From Kiritimatiellales bacterium (lineage in GTDB: Bacteria > Verrucomicrobiota > Kiritimatiellia > Kiritimatiellales > Pontiellaceae), in the NCBI GenBank assembly GCA_016744085.1, contig JADGFE010000003.1, positions 1 through 48,745 on the forward strand: 48,745 nucleotides of DNA. The letters run 5' to 3'. Numbering within the stretch: the first letter of the stretch is position 1; every line of letters starts with the position of its first letter. This document shows, one piece after another, positions 18,412 through 27,385 of the stretch. A program made the position numbers and the translations under genes. Under the pieces are notes generated by a model. That model was not told the DNA's origin. It searched no databases and saw only the letters and a program-made list of their open reading frames with translations.

Positions 18412-20943
18412 TCAACGCCATTCGTGCTTCGGGTAGCGCCCCTTCAGTTCCTTCTTCAGCGTCGGATATGCATTTTCCCAAAACGATTTCATATCCTGCG
18501 TTTTTTGCTGTGGACGCTGGTTTGGAGCCAGCGCTTCCACCACCACAGGAATCAGACCATATCCAATGGTTGGAACTTCGTTCAGGCCGTAGAGCCGCTG
18601 AATGGTAGCCGAAATGACCGGAGACAGTCCGGCTTCGTATCGAACTTTAGCCCCGAAACCACTCGGCAGTTTGATTCGTTCCGGCGCCTGTTTATCGACG
18701 ATTTCAAGCTGAACCGCCGACAGCCACGACTTCACCGTTTTCCAGACCGCACGGTCTTTCAAATCGCGCTTACAAACTGCGCCGAGGCAGATCTCCTGAA
18801 TCATGGCACGGCGCGCCTCTTCATCAATTTCCGGTATCCCATAATCCGGGCACCCCGCAGCCAGGCAGTTCACGCGAACGATCCACTTCTCCACCTGCTC
18901 ATCCCACTTATAAAGACTCAGCCGACCCGCCAGCACCTCCTCGGCCATCAGCTCCGCCGCCTGCTGCGGATCCACCTCCTGCTTCATGCTCGCCTGCAGT
19001 TCCAGTCCCCTGAACGACTTCCAATGCTTGGAAACCACCCGCTTCAGCATCGGATCAAAAATCGTATCTACCCGCTCCTCCACATCATCAGGGAAAAGTT
19101 CATTCAGCCACGCTTCATCAATTTCAGTACACAGATTCAGCCGCACATTCAGGCCGCGCCCCTCAATTTCAGCAATCTCCGCCGCAACAATCAATCTACT
19201 GTCGCGCACCACCGAATCGCGATCCAGATCGCCGGCCCGGTCATGCACCACTTCACAATGCAGCGTGCCGACATCACGGCGCTTCGCCACCTGATCCGAA
19301 AAGGAGAGTAGAATACACTTCTGCAAATTTTCATCGTAGGGCGCTTGCTGATTCACATGCAGCCCCTCCCTCTTCGCCATCTTCATAAAGCGTTCATAAA
19401 GCGGTTTCACCTGACGCGCCGCACCGGCATGCACTCCCAGCGTGCGGCAGGCATCCACCCGATAATGATTCTCATCCGCAAACGACCATGCCCGCATCAA
19501 CCGGCTGAAATCCGACACCTCACCCTCGCCCAACTGATCATCACGCTGCTCCCGCGTGGTCGCCCCTTTGTTGCGCTCCAAAATGGAACGCCCCTGCGTC
19601 AACGCAGCAATCAAACACGCCTGCCGAACACAGCCATATTCATCCCCCGCCAAAAGCATACGGGCATAGCGCGGGTGCATGGGGAACGAAGCCATCTTTT
19701 TTCCAATATCAGTAAGGCCGCCAGCGCGATCCAGCGCGCCAAGATCGGTCAAAAGAACAAGCGTGCGCCTCAACGATTTCAGGTCCGGCTTTTCCAACCA
19801 TTGGAAGTTTTCAACATCGACAATTCCGCCCGCCTTGAGCGTCAGCACCACTTCCGCCAAATCATGCCTCAGAATTTCCGGAAGCTCTTGCATCGGTCGG
19901 GCAACATGCTCCTGTTCGGTCCAAAGCCGATGGCAGGTGCCCGGTGCCGTTCGCCCGGCCCGGCCCGTCCGCTGATCGGCCGAAGCCCGGCTGATCCGCT
20001 CAATCAAAAGTGTATCGATGCCACGGTTCGGGTCATACCGCGCAATACGCGCCAGTCCGGAATCAATCACAATCCGGATGCCAGCAATCGTGATCGACGT
20101 TTCCGCCACATTGGTGGAGACCACCACCTTGCGCTGATTCGATTCCCCCACCGCCGCATCCTGATCCCGCGCCGCAAGTTCGCCATGCAGCGGCATCACA
20201 TTAAATCCCCGCGCGCAGCGTTTGGACCGAATGGCCTCCACCGTCCGGGCAATTTCATAGGCACCCGGCATAAAGACCAGCACATCGCCTTCGGCCCCCG
20301 ATTCGACCGCCTGCTCAAACGCATCGGCGGCGGCCTCCCAGACTCTTTGATTTTTAAAATCGATGCGCTTTTTCGCATACGCAATTTCAACCGGGAACAT
20401 CCGCCCTTCACTTTTCAATTCCCTGCACGGCGACAGATATTCCCGCAACGGCCCGGCATCGAGCGTCGCCGACATCACAATAATCTTCAGATCAGGCCGG
20501 GTTTCCTGCAAACGAATCGCACGGGCCAGCGTAATATCGCCATAGATATGCCGCTCATGAAACTCATCAAACACAATCGTCGAAACGCCGCGCAGTTCGG
20601 GGTCCGAAAGAAACTGGCGCAATAGAATGCCTTCGGTTACATAACGGATTTGCGTTTTATGCGAAACATGGCTCTCCATGCGGACCTGATAGCCCACCTC
20701 CCCGCCCAATGGTTCATTGCGTTCGAAGGCCACGCGTTTGGCCAGCAGACGGGCCGCCAGTCTGCGCGGTTGCAGCACCACCACTTCGCCCGTTCCGGCG
20801 TTCCCGCAATCGAGCACCATCTGCGGCACCTGCGTCGATTTACCGGAACCCGTCGGCGCTTCAATAATGATGCGGTTTTCAGATTTGAGCGCATTAGCCA
20901 GATCGGCGCGCAACTCATAGATCGGTAATTTTGCGGGATCCAT
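18412..20943 (-). CDS. hrpB: ATP-dependent helicase HrpB (DEAH family)
   Basis: HrpB is a DEAH/RHA-type helicase whose physiological role is poorly defined. The 843-residue protein has motif I APTGSGKST (about 29-38), a DEAH-box variant DEFHERH (about 126-132), motif III VMSATLD, motif V TNVAETSITIAGI, motif VI QRTGRAGRTAPGTCHRL, and the family's C-terminal HrpB domain ending in ENAYPTLKKELKGRYPKHEW. Length is typical. It begins two bases after the ychJ-like stop in a leftward ABC-F / ychJ / hrpB unit. Long ORFs on the opposite strand are shadows. Confidence 0.95.
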   Translation of the reverse strand: MDPAKLPIYELRADLANALKSENRIIIEAPTGSGKSTQVPQMVLDCGNAGTGEVVVLQPRRLAARLLAKRVAFERNEPLGGEVGYQVRMESHVSHKTQIRYVTEGILLRQFLSDPELRGVSTIVFDEFHERHIYGDITLARAIRLQETRPDLKIIVMSATLDAGPLREYLSPCRELKSEGRMFPVEIAYAKKRIDFKNQRVWEAAADAFEQAVESGAEGDVLVFMPGAYEIARTVEAIRSKRCARGFNVMPLHGELAARDQDAAVGESNQRKVVVSTNVAETSITIAGIRIVIDSGLARIARYDPNRGIDTLLIERISRASADQRTGRAGRTAPGTCHRLWTEQEHVARPMQELPEILRHDLAEVVLTLKAGGIVDVENFQWLEKPDLKSLRRTLVLLTDLGALDRAGGLTDIGKKMASFPMHPRYARMLLAGDEYGCVRQACLIAALTQGRSILERNKGATTREQRDDQLGEGEVSDFSRLMRAWSFADENHYRVDACRTLGVHAGAARQVKPLYERFMKMAKREGLHVNQQAPYDENLQKCILLSFSDQVAKRRDVGTLHCEVVHDRAGDLDRDSVVRDSRLIVAAEIAEIEGRGLNVRLNLCTEIDEAWLNELFPDDVEERVDTIFDPMLKRVVSKHWKSFRGLELQASMKQEVDPQQAAELMAEEVLAGRLSLYKWDEQVEKWIVRVNCLAAGCPDYGIPEIDEEARRAMIQEICLGAVCKRDLKDRAVWKTVKSWLSAVQLEIVDKQAPERIKLPSGFGAKVRYEAGLSPVISATIQRLYGLNEVPTIGYGLIPVVVEALAPNQRPQQKTQDMKSFWENAYPTLKKELKGRYPKHEWR
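19019..19033. repeat. TTCCAA-N3-TTGGAA palindrome in hrpB
   Basis: Exact copy with spacer TGC. It is read in a different codon frame from most other coding copies (Val-Ser-Lys-His-Trp-Lys on the minus strand), so it is not explained by one favoured peptide. A variant with one changed arm base lies at 18561-18575 in the same gene, in a third frame. Confidence 0.7.
19792..19806. repeat. TTCCAA-N3-TTGGAA palindrome in hrpB, second exact copy
   Basis: Exact copy with plus-strand spacer CCA, read as Phe-Gln-Trp-Leu-Glu on the minus strand. Confidence 0.7.
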
Positions 20944-20945
20944 GG

Positions 20946-21344
20946 CTATTCGTTTTCTTCACCAACGTAGAACCATGTTTCATCCACTTTTTCGAAGACG
21001 GAACACTCGTGATGCCTGCCCGGTCCGGTGTTGCCGATATATTCGGCGATGAATTCGACATGACCGAATTCATCTAATTCACTGCCGCCTTCCGTTGCAA
21101 CAACGTGCAGCTTGAGCCACTCAACTTGTTTCATCCATTTACGGATGGATTTGGCTAGATCGGATGTGCGGGACTCTCGGTGCGTGGTTTCCACAAGATA
21201 ATTAACGTCCTTCAATACATAGGCCGTGTAGCGCGAACGCATTAGCTGCTCAGCCGTTTTAGCCTTTTGCTCTCCGGCAACAATACTTTGGCAGCAATCC
21301 TTAAATACGTTTCCACTTCCGCAGGGGCATTTATCAAACTTCAT
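20946..21344 (-). CDS. YchJ-family SEC-C metal-binding protein
   Basis: The ORF track starts this frame at 21452, but that would overlap the ABC-F gene. The ATG at 21344 is preceded by GAAGGAT at good spacing and gives the family opening MKFDKCPCGSGNVFKDCC, so the protein is 132 residues. The SEC-C zinc motif is followed by AEQLMRSRYTAYVLKDVNYLVETTH, the hallmark of the YchJ/UPF0225 family, which has an NTF2-like fold. Function is unknown. The start lies four bases after the ABC-F stop, and its ribosome site is inside the end of that gene, implying coupling. Confidence 0.85.
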   Translation of the reverse strand: MKFDKCPCGSGNVFKDCCQSIVAGEQKAKTAEQLMRSRYTAYVLKDVNYLVETTHRESRTSDLAKSIRKWMKQVEWLKLHVVATEGGSELDEFGHVEFIAEYIGNTGPGRHHECSVFEKVDETWFYVGEENE

Positions 21345-21348
21345 GGGT

Positions 21349-23265
21349 CTATCCTTCGATCTCTTCAGCCGTTTTTTCCCACTGACTTTCCAGCGATTGA
21401 ATTTCCGATTGAATTTTTGCAAGGCGGGCATTAATGGTTGCGAAGTCCGCATCGCGGCGCGACATCATTTCATCGGTGAGTACAGTTTGTTCTTCGGTCA
21501 GCTTTTCGATTTTATTTTCAATTTTCTTCAACGCCTTTTCTGCCTCTCGCTGCTGGGCCCGAGCCTTCCGGGCATCTTTCCCTTTTCCAACAGGCGTCGC
21601 TGGAGCGGAAGACGACACAGAGGTCATCCCTCCAGCTGAGGCTTCAGGTTTCACATTTCCAGTTTCCAGTTTCTCTAAATAATAGTCGTAACCACCGGGA
21701 TAGCGGGAGACGCCGGTTTCATCGATGGCAATAATTTGCTCAGCAATGTTGCGTACAAAAGTAACATCATGGCTCACGACACAGAGCGCGCCCTTATAAT
21801 CCTTGAGGGCAGATTCCAGCGCTTCCCGACCGTTTACATCCAAGTGGGTGGTCGGTTCGTCGAGTAGTAGATAGTTCGGCGGATCAATAAAGAGGCGGGC
21901 AAAAGCCAGTCGGATTTTTTCGCCACCACTCAGTACCTCACATTGTTTGCTGATGGAATCACCACTGAAACCGAATCCGCCAAGCAGCTTGCGCACGTCT
22001 GATTCGGAAGCGGCGGGATTGCCGTCTTTTACAATGTGATAGACACTTTTTTCAGGAGGCATGGTTTCCGCAAAATTCTGACTCTGATAACCGATCACTA
22101 CTTTATGGCCGAGCACGCGTTTTCCGTCGCTCAAGGGCAACGCACCGGCAAGACTTCGCAACAGCGTCGTTTTCCCCATGCCGTTATAACCAACGAGCCC
22201 CACCTTTTCGCCTCGGTTAATATTCAGGCTCAGATCTTTGAAGATCCAGCGTTCCTTATCGTAGGTGAGCCCGGCATTTTCCAGACGAATAATTTCATGT
22301 CCGGAATGCGGCGGATCGGCCAGTTTGATTTTGGAAAGGTTGGCAACGGTCGTCGGCGCTTCGAGTCGCTCAATTTTTTCGAGTTGCTTAATCCGGCTTT
22401 GCACCTGCGCCGCTTTGGTTGCCTTCGCGCGGAAACGACGGATAAAACTTTCCATCTGCTCAATCTCGCGGTCCTGATTTTTTTTGGCCGCCAGCTGATG
22501 ATAAATCCGGTCTTCGCGTTCTTTCAGATAATAATCGTAACCGCCCTGATATCGGGTGGTATGACCTCCGGCAATTTCAAGCGTGATGGTGACCAGCGAG
22601 CGGAGCAGATAGCGATCATGCGAAATCAGCAGCATCGTGCCTTCATAGGCACGCAGGAATTTCTGCAACCACTCCACCGCCGGAAGGTCGAGAAAGTTGG
22701 ACGGTTCGTCGAGCATCAACAGATCAGGATTGGCAATGAGCGTACGGGCCAGCTCGGCACGCATCTGCCATCCACCGGAGAACGAAGTAAACGGCTGCGT
22801 AAATTCCTCAACCTTAAAACCCAAACCACATAACGCAGCTTCGGCACGGGCGCGCATTTCATAACCACCGAGATGTTCATAATCGTGTTGCAGATTGCCC
22901 AGCTGTTTAAGCGCCCGCTCTTTTTCTGCGGGGTCCATCGTTTCCATCCGATGTTCCAGGTCATGGATTTTAGTCGGAATGGTTTTGAGTTCAGGAATAG
23001 AGTCTTCGGTATAGTCCAGCAGGGTTTGATCAACCTGATGGGGGTTGAGTTGCTGATGCAGGTAGCCGATGCGGGTATGCTTCGGAATGACAATGTCGCC
23101 CTTATCGGTTTCAATATCGCCACCGATCAGGCTGAATATTGTCGACTTGCCCGCCCCGTTAGGGCCGACAATACCAATACGTTCACCGGCATTAATCCGG
23201 AACGTCACCGACTTCAGCACATCCTGCGTACCGAACTGTTTACTCACCTGTATAAAATCAATCAT
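21349..23265 (-). CDS. ABC-F family ATPase (ribosome-associated type)
   Basis: The 638-residue soluble protein carries two ABC ATPase domains and no membrane segments. The first has Walker A GPNGAGKS (about 34-41), signature SFSGGWQMR and Walker B LLMLDEPSNFLD. The second has GYNGMGKT, LSGGEKIRLAFARL and LLLDEPTTHLD. A charged helical linker (RFRAKATKAAQVQSRIKQLEKIERLE) joins them, and a C-terminal coiled coil (EKALKKIENKIEKLTEEQ) ends the protein, as in Uup/YheS-type ABC-F proteins that act at the ribosome. The exact subfamily, and whether it gives antibiotic resistance, cannot be decided. It heads the leftward unit with the ychJ-like gene and hrpB. Confidence 0.9.
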   Translation of the reverse strand: MIDFIQVSKQFGTQDVLKSVTFRINAGERIGIVGPNGAGKSTIFSLIGGDIETDKGDIVIPKHTRIGYLHQQLNPHQVDQTLLDYTEDSIPELKTIPTKIHDLEHRMETMDPAEKERALKQLGNLQHDYEHLGGYEMRARAEAALCGLGFKVEEFTQPFTSFSGGWQMRAELARTLIANPDLLMLDEPSNFLDLPAVEWLQKFLRAYEGTMLLISHDRYLLRSLVTITLEIAGGHTTRYQGGYDYYLKEREDRIYHQLAAKKNQDREIEQMESFIRRFRAKATKAAQVQSRIKQLEKIERLEAPTTVANLSKIKLADPPHSGHEIIRLENAGLTYDKERWIFKDLSLNINRGEKVGLVGYNGMGKTTLLRSLAGALPLSDGKRVLGHKVVIGYQSQNFAETMPPEKSVYHIVKDGNPAASESDVRKLLGGFGFSGDSISKQCEVLSGGEKIRLAFARLFIDPPNYLLLDEPTTHLDVNGREALESALKDYKGALCVVSHDVTFVRNIAEQIIAIDETGVSRYPGGYDYYLEKLETGNVKPEASAGGMTSVSSSAPATPVGKGKDARKARAQQREAEKALKKIENKIEKLTEEQTVLTDEMMSRRDADFATINARLAKIQSEIQSLESQWEKTAEEIEG

Positions 23266-23276
23266 GTGTTTATTTT

Positions 23277-23330
23277 GTCCAAAGGCTGGAAAACATACCG
23301 ATTAAGCAAATTAACTTCCAGACCTTGGAA
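23277..23330. repeat. Two degenerate TTCCAA-N3-TTGGAA palindromes upstream of the ABC-F gene
   Basis: The 84-base gap contains TTCCAG-ACC-TTGGAA at 23316-23330 and GTCCAA-AGG-CTGGAA at 23277-23291, each close to the dispersed consensus. The nearer is about 12 bases and the farther about 50 bases from the ABC-F start, where operators or leader structures could sit. Confidence 0.55.
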
Positions 23331-23349
23331 CAACTATATGCTCGTCTGA

Positions 23350-24969
23350 TTAACGATTTTTTTTGATCCCCAGCTTCTGAATACGCGAGGCCAGCGTGGT
23401 CGGCTTCATTCCGAGCAACTCGGCAGCTCCGCCCGCTCCATGAATCTTTCCTCCCGTCACTCGAAGTGCTGCAGCAGTATTATCGCGCTCACGGCGGCGC
23501 ATCTCTTTTTCGGGCACGACTTCCTGGTCGGGATCAGGCTGCTGAGATGTCTCGTCCGGCTTTTCTACGGATGCTGATAGTTCAAAATGCAGCTGGCGAT
23601 TAGGCGAAGTAATGACCGCCCGTTCGATAACATTTTGTAATTCACGAATATTACCCGGCCAGTCATATTGCTGCAGCTCCAACAGGCCGGCGGAAGTTAG
23701 ACGTGCTTTCGGCCGATGCATTTTTTTTCGGGCAGCTTCTAGAAAATGCATGGCTAGTGGACTAATGTCCTCTTTCCGCTTACGCAGTGGAGCAACATCA
23801 ATCGGGAAAACGTTCAGTCGATAATACAGGTCCTCACGGAAGCGCCCCTGCTCGGACTCTTTTTTTAGATTTCGGTTGGTCGCCGCAATGATCCGGACAT
23901 TGACTTTGCGTGTGCGTTCTTCGCCGACCCGTTCATAGGTTCCTTCCTGCAGCACACGAAGCAATCTGCTTTGCAGCTCCAGAGGGATCTCTCCGATTTC
24001 ATCCAGAAACAACGTTCCGCCATCGGCGGCCTCGAAACGGCCAACGCGATCTTTCAGCGCTCCGGTAAACGCCCCGCGTACATGACCAAAAAATTCACTC
24101 TCATAGAGTTCGCGCGGAATCGATGGGCAATTGACTTTTATCATGGGGCCATTGCGCCGATCGCTACGCTCGTGGATTTCCCGCGCAATTAATTCTTTGC
24201 CGGTTCCCGATTCGCCTAAGATCAAAACGCTGGCATCCGTTGGAGCAACAAGCTCCACCTGGCGCATAATGCCCCGCAGTGCTGGACTGTTTCCAACCAC
24301 GGCTCCAAATTCCTGCGCTTCATTTACTTCTTCCCGCAAATATTCATTTTCGAGTTCAAGCTGCGCTTTCAGCCGCTCAATTTCTGCAAAGGCCAAAGCA
24401 TTAGCAATGGCCGAGGCCGCATGATCGGCCAGCAGACGAAACCAACCCAGATGCTGGGGGTTAGCCGGAGCACGTGTGAACACGCCCAATACACCGAGCA
24501 CCTTTCCCTTATAAACCAAGGGTTGCCCTTCAAAACCATGGATTCCCTCACGCTCGGCCCATTCAGGACGTGCTATCTCGCGGGAGTCTTTTTGAATATC
24601 CACGATCTCAAAAGCTTTTCCCATAGTCGCCACACGACCTATTTTCCGAATCCCCAGAGGAAACCGCCGGAAGTTACCATCAAGGCGCGACCAATCCTCG
24701 TCTTTATCGGCAACCGGATTTCCCGCACTGGCCATTAAGTGAAGACATTCAGTTTGGTCGGGACATTCTTTCCTTAACGAACAGGTATCACAAATGTCTC
24801 CCGGACGAATCAGCCAGATACGGGCTAAGGCCACATCCTCCAGACCTCGTAATCGATCTACGATAACCTTCAGCAATCGGAGTTCATTTCGCTCCTGAGC
24901 CACCTCTAATAAAAGGTTTTTCATGAGCTCAGTTTCAACACAGTCCATAGCAGTCGGTTTCATACCCAC
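23350..24969 (-). CDS. Sigma54-dependent activator with Cys-containing GAF sensor and Fis-type HTH
   Basis: The 539-residue protein has an N-terminal GAF-like sensor (about 20-195) with a cysteine cluster [16 protein letters not shown] (Cys60, 63, 69, 75). A short coiled linker follows, then the AAA+ sigma54-interacting domain with Walker A GESGTGKE (about 252-259) and the GAFTGA loop (about 299-304) that contacts sigma54, and a Fis-type helix-turn-helix at the end ([23 protein letters not shown]). It activates RNA polymerase-sigma54 from upstream sites. It diverges from the redox operon beginning at 25149, and the 179-base gap holds three palindromes and a -24/-12 promoter, so it very likely controls that operon. 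The cysteines could sense redox state or a metal; that is inference. Confidence 0.92.
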   Translation of the reverse strand: MGMKPTAMDCVETELMKNLLLEVAQERNELRLLKVIVDRLRGLEDVALARIWLIRPGDICDTCSLRKECPDQTECLHLMASAGNPVADKDEDWSRLDGNFRRFPLGIRKIGRVATMGKAFEIVDIQKDSREIARPEWAEREGIHGFEGQPLVYKGKVLGVLGVFTRAPANPQHLGWFRLLADHAASAIANALAFAEIERLKAQLELENEYLREEVNEAQEFGAVVGNSPALRGIMRQVELVAPTDASVLILGESGTGKELIAREIHERSDRRNGPMIKVNCPSIPRELYESEFFGHVRGAFTGALKDRVGRFEAADGGTLFLDEIGEIPLELQSRLLRVLQEGTYERVGEERTRKVNVRIIAATNRNLKKESEQGRFREDLYYRLNVFPIDVAPLRKRKEDISPLAMHFLEAARKKMHRPKARLTSAGLLELQQYDWPGNIRELQNVIERAVITSPNRQLHFELSASVEKPDETSQQPDPDQEVVPEKEMRRRERDNTAAALRVTGGKIHGAGGAAELLGMKPTTLASRIQKLGIKKNR

Positions 24970-24975
24970 TTTTAC

Positions 24976-24989
24976 AACGAATTTTCGTT
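24976..24989. promoter_or_regulatory. Activator binding site 1 (AACGAA-N2-TTCGTT)
   Basis: Inverted repeat AACGAATTTTCGTT, one of three in a row. It lies seven bases upstream of the regulator's ATG and about 110 bases upstream of the sigma54 promoter, a normal enhancer distance. The placement also allows autoregulation. Confidence 0.75.
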
Positions 24990-24996
24990 CCCTGCA

Positions 24997-25010
24997 AACG
25001 AACTTTCGTT
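24997..25010. promoter_or_regulatory. Activator binding site 2 (AACGAA-N2-TTCGTT)
   Basis: AACGAACTTTCGTT, with the same arms and a different spacer. It starts 21 bases after site 1, about two helical turns. Confidence 0.75.
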
Positions 25011-25013
25011 ATT

Positions 25014-25027
25014 AACGAATTTTCGTT
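25014..25027. promoter_or_regulatory. Activator binding site 3 (AACGAA-N2-TTCGTT)
   Basis: AACGAATTTTCGTT, identical to site 1 and starting 17 bases after site 2. The cluster of three is typical of oligomerising sigma54 activators. Confidence 0.75.
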
Positions 25028-25096
25028 ATTTTATTATCTAGCCATCTAGTATCTTAACATACTGTAAGACATATACTTACATAAGTTTAAATGCGC

Positions 25097-25112
25097 TGGC
25101 ACACCCCATGCA
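25097..25112 (+). promoter_or_regulatory. Sigma54 (-24/-12) promoter of the redox operon
   Basis: TGGCACACCCCATGCA matches the sigma54 consensus TGGCAC-N5-TTGCA except for one base. The invariant GG (25098-25099) and GC (25110-25111) are separated by ten bases. Transcription should begin near 25123, about 26 bases before the first ATG. Confidence 0.85.
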
Positions 25113-25148
25113 ATAAGGGATTCAATATTAACCCAAAAGGACAAGAAC

Positions 25149-25691
25149 ATGAAAAACATCGATACAATCAATCCAGAAGCCGCAACCGGAAAAGCAAAAG
25201 AACTGCTGGATGCCGTACAGGGTAAGCTCGGAATGGTTCCCAACATGATCCGCGCATTGGCCAACTCGCCGGCCGCCCTTGAGGTCTATCTTGGATTTGG
25301 CGCGCTTGACCATGGCTCACTCTCTCCGGCTCTGCGTGAACAGATCGCATTGACCGTTGCGGAAGTCAATAACTGTGAATATTGCCTCGCCGCGCACTCC
25401 GCCATCGGAACCATGGTCGGGCTGAGCGAAGAGCAGATTATTGATAGCCGCCGGGCAACAGCCTCGGACAGTCAAACAGCCACTGCCTTGCGTTTCGCAA
25501 AAGCACTCGTCACGAAACAAGGATGGGCTTCTGCAGAGGAGCTGGATCAGGTTCGGGCGGCAGGCTTTGACGATGGAGATATCACGGAGATCGTCGCACA
25601 CGTCTCTAAAAATATTTTCACGAACTACTTTAACCACGTGGCTGAAGTTGAAATCGACTTTCCCCCGGTATCGGCACTTGTCTCCGCGTAA
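25149..25691 (+). CDS. Carboxymuconolactone decarboxylase/AhpD-family protein
   Basis: The 180-residue helical protein carries the CxxC-x3-H redox motif of AhpD-like members in [16 protein letters not shown] (Cys76, Cys79, His83). The N-terminal [27 protein letters not shown] is typical of the peroxidase-related subgroup. Such proteins act as alkylhydroperoxidases or thiol-disulfide partners; true decarboxylase activity is unlikely. It is the first gene behind the sigma54 promoter, with an AAAGGA ribosome site. Confidence 0.9.
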   Translation: MKNIDTINPEAATGKAKELLDAVQGKLGMVPNMIRALANSPAALEVYLGFGALDHGSLSPALREQIALTVAEVNNCEYCLAAHSAIGTMVGLSEEQIIDSRRATASDSQTATALRFAKALVTKQGWASAEELDQVRAAGFDDGDITEIVAHVSKNIFTNYFNHVAEVEIDFPPVSALVSA

Positions 25692-25729
25692 CACACTCGA
25701 AAGATAACGATTTTAAATGGAGATCAATC

Positions 25730-26713
25730 ATGAATACTAGAAAGAACAGCCTTATTAGACTCATTACTATTTCCGCGATGGCGGTAAGTTCCCTGCCGGC
25801 GCTTGCTGGGGGGAAACTGCGGGAAGCTCCCAGAGGTAACCCAACATCCCATAAGACTATCACGGTGGATGGACTGGAAATCTTCTACCGTGAAGCCGGG
25901 CCGAAGGATGCGCCGACCATCCTGTTGCTGCATGGGTTCCCGACTTCCTCGCATATGTTCCGTAACCTAATTCCCGCGCTGTCGGATCGCTTCCATCTGA
26001 TGGCACCGGATTATCCGGGATTTGGAAATAGCGAGCAGCCTTCGATGGAATCGTTCGACTATACATTCGATCGGCTGGCGAAAATCACCGAGGCCTTCAC
26101 CAAAGCGATCGGACTGGAAAGCTACTCGATTTACCTCATGGACTACGGTGCTCCGGTCGGCTATCGCCTAGCGGCCAAACATCCGGAACGGGTCGAAGGA
26201 CTTATTATCCAGAATGGTAATGCCTATGAAGAAGGGCTGCGCGACTTCTGGATTCCGATCAAGAAATACTGGGCCGAGCGAACCGATACAAATGCGGAAC
26301 CGCTGAAAGGTTTCATTACTCCCGAAGGCGTGGAATGGCAATACACTCACGGCACCCGGAATAAAGAACAGATCAGCCCCGACAACTGGAACGTGGATTT
26401 GCAGCACCTGACCCGAGAAGGAAACCCCTCCATTCAGCTCGCGCTATTCCACAGCTATGGCAGCAATCCCCCGCTCTATCCCGAGTGGCAGGAATACTTC
26501 CGTACGCATCAGCCGCCTACGCTCATCGTCTGGGGAGAACACGATTATATTTTCCCGGCCGATGGTGCACACCCGTACAAGAAGGATCTGGATAACGTCG
26601 AGTTTCACCTCCTCAACACCGGTCATTTTGCTCTGGAGGAAGACGGCGAACTCATCGCTTCCTACATCCGTAATTTTATGATCCGCAATGTTGAGCCCAA
26701 CCACAACAAATAA
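25730..26713 (+). CDS. Exported alpha/beta hydrolase (epoxide hydrolase/haloalkane dehalogenase-like)
   Basis: The 327-residue protein starts with a signal peptide ([16 protein letters not shown]) and then an alpha/beta-hydrolase core. The oxyanion HGFP lies at about 68-71 and the nucleophile elbow reads MDYGAPVG with aspartate (about Asp138) in place of serine, as in epoxide hydrolases and haloalkane dehalogenases. [11 protein letters not shown] acid segment and a [10 protein letters not shown] histidine complete the triad. The substrate is unknown. The stop TAA shares one base with the next gene's ATG (TAATG), so the two are coupled. A partial, deleted copy of its 3' end lies at 28893-28964. 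Confidence 0.88.
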   Translation: MNTRKNSLIRLITISAMAVSSLPALAGGKLREAPRGNPTSHKTITVDGLEIFYREAGPKDAPTILLLHGFPTSSHMFRNLIPALSDRFHLMAPDYPGFGNSEQPSMESFDYTFDRLAKITEAFTKAIGLESYSIYLMDYGAPVGYRLAAKHPERVEGLIIQNGNAYEEGLRDFWIPIKKYWAERTDTNAEPLKGFITPEGVEWQYTHGTRNKEQISPDNWNVDLQHLTREGNPSIQLALFHSYGSNPPLYPEWQEYFRTHQPPTLIVWGEHDYIFPADGAHPYKKDLDNVEFHLLNTGHFALEEDGELIASYIRNFMIRNVEPNHNK

Positions 26714-27345
26714 TGAAACCCACCCCCGGCGACCCGCAGAACGACTTTCTGAGTCCCGAAGGCGTAACATGGGGCGTGGTTGGTAAAAGCGTGGAAGAAA
26801 ATAATACCGTCGAGCATCTGGACCAGTTGTTTAGCGCAGCGAAACAGACCGGCTTTCAGATATTTGTTTCTCCGCATTATTATTACCCTACCGACCATCA
26901 CTGGCATTTTGAAGGAAAGCTGGAAGCTCTGATGCATCAGATCCATATGTTTGATCGCAAAGATGCGCTCAGTTTCGAGGGATCCGGTGCCGATTGGCTG
27001 GAGCAGTATAAGCCCTATATCCAAGATGGAAAAACCGTTGTCACCAGTCCCCATAAAATCTACGGCCCGGAAACCAACGACCTCGTTCTGCAGTTACGTA
27101 AGCGAAAAATCGACACGGTAATTCTTGGAGGCATGTCGGCCAATCTCTGCACAGAATCGCATATGCGGGAATTGCTGGAACAGGGCTTTGAAGTCGTTGT
27201 CGTTAAAGATGCAACCGCTGCGGCAGTGACGCCTGAACTGGGCGATGGATATAAAGCCGCCGTCATTAACTTTGGTTTTATGGCCAACGAAGTGGTGACC
27301 ACAGCTACAGCAGTAGAACGGATGCAAAAGGCTTCTGTTAAGTAG
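26713..27345 (+). CDS. Isochorismatase-family cysteine hydrolase, N-terminus shortened
   Basis: The 210-residue protein has the family's catalytic set: Asp in GDPQNDF (about Asp7), Lys in SPHKIYGP (about Lys115) and the nucleophile in GGMSANLCTESH (about Cys146). Relatives usually carry a hydrophobic beta strand (of the type ALLLIDPQNDF) before the aspartate; here MKPTPG joins GDPQNDF directly, so about eight or nine residues of strand 1 seem missing. It may therefore be impaired. The ATG overlaps the preceding stop by one base. The substrate is unknown. Confidence 0.85.
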   Translation: MKPTPGDPQNDFLSPEGVTWGVVGKSVEENNTVEHLDQLFSAAKQTGFQIFVSPHYYYPTDHHWHFEGKLEALMHQIHMFDRKDALSFEGSGADWLEQYKPYIQDGKTVVTSPHKIYGPETNDLVLQLRKRKIDTVILGGMSANLCTESHMRELLEQGFEVVVVKDATAAAVTPELGDGYKAAVINFGFMANEVVTTATAVERMQKASVK

Positions 27346-27385
27346 TAATAGAATCTTCCCCTTGAAACTACAGGAGTGAAAAGTA

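Noticed and set aside
18394-20625. Long plus-strand ORFs opposite hrpB (305 and 426 residues)
   Set aside because: They are rich in Arg, His and Pro, lack family motifs, and exactly mirror a gene with all helicase motifs.
24976-25027. CRISPR-like short direct repeats before the redox operon
   Set aside because: Units are only 14 bases, each is an inverted repeat, and spacing fits activator sites rather than spacers.
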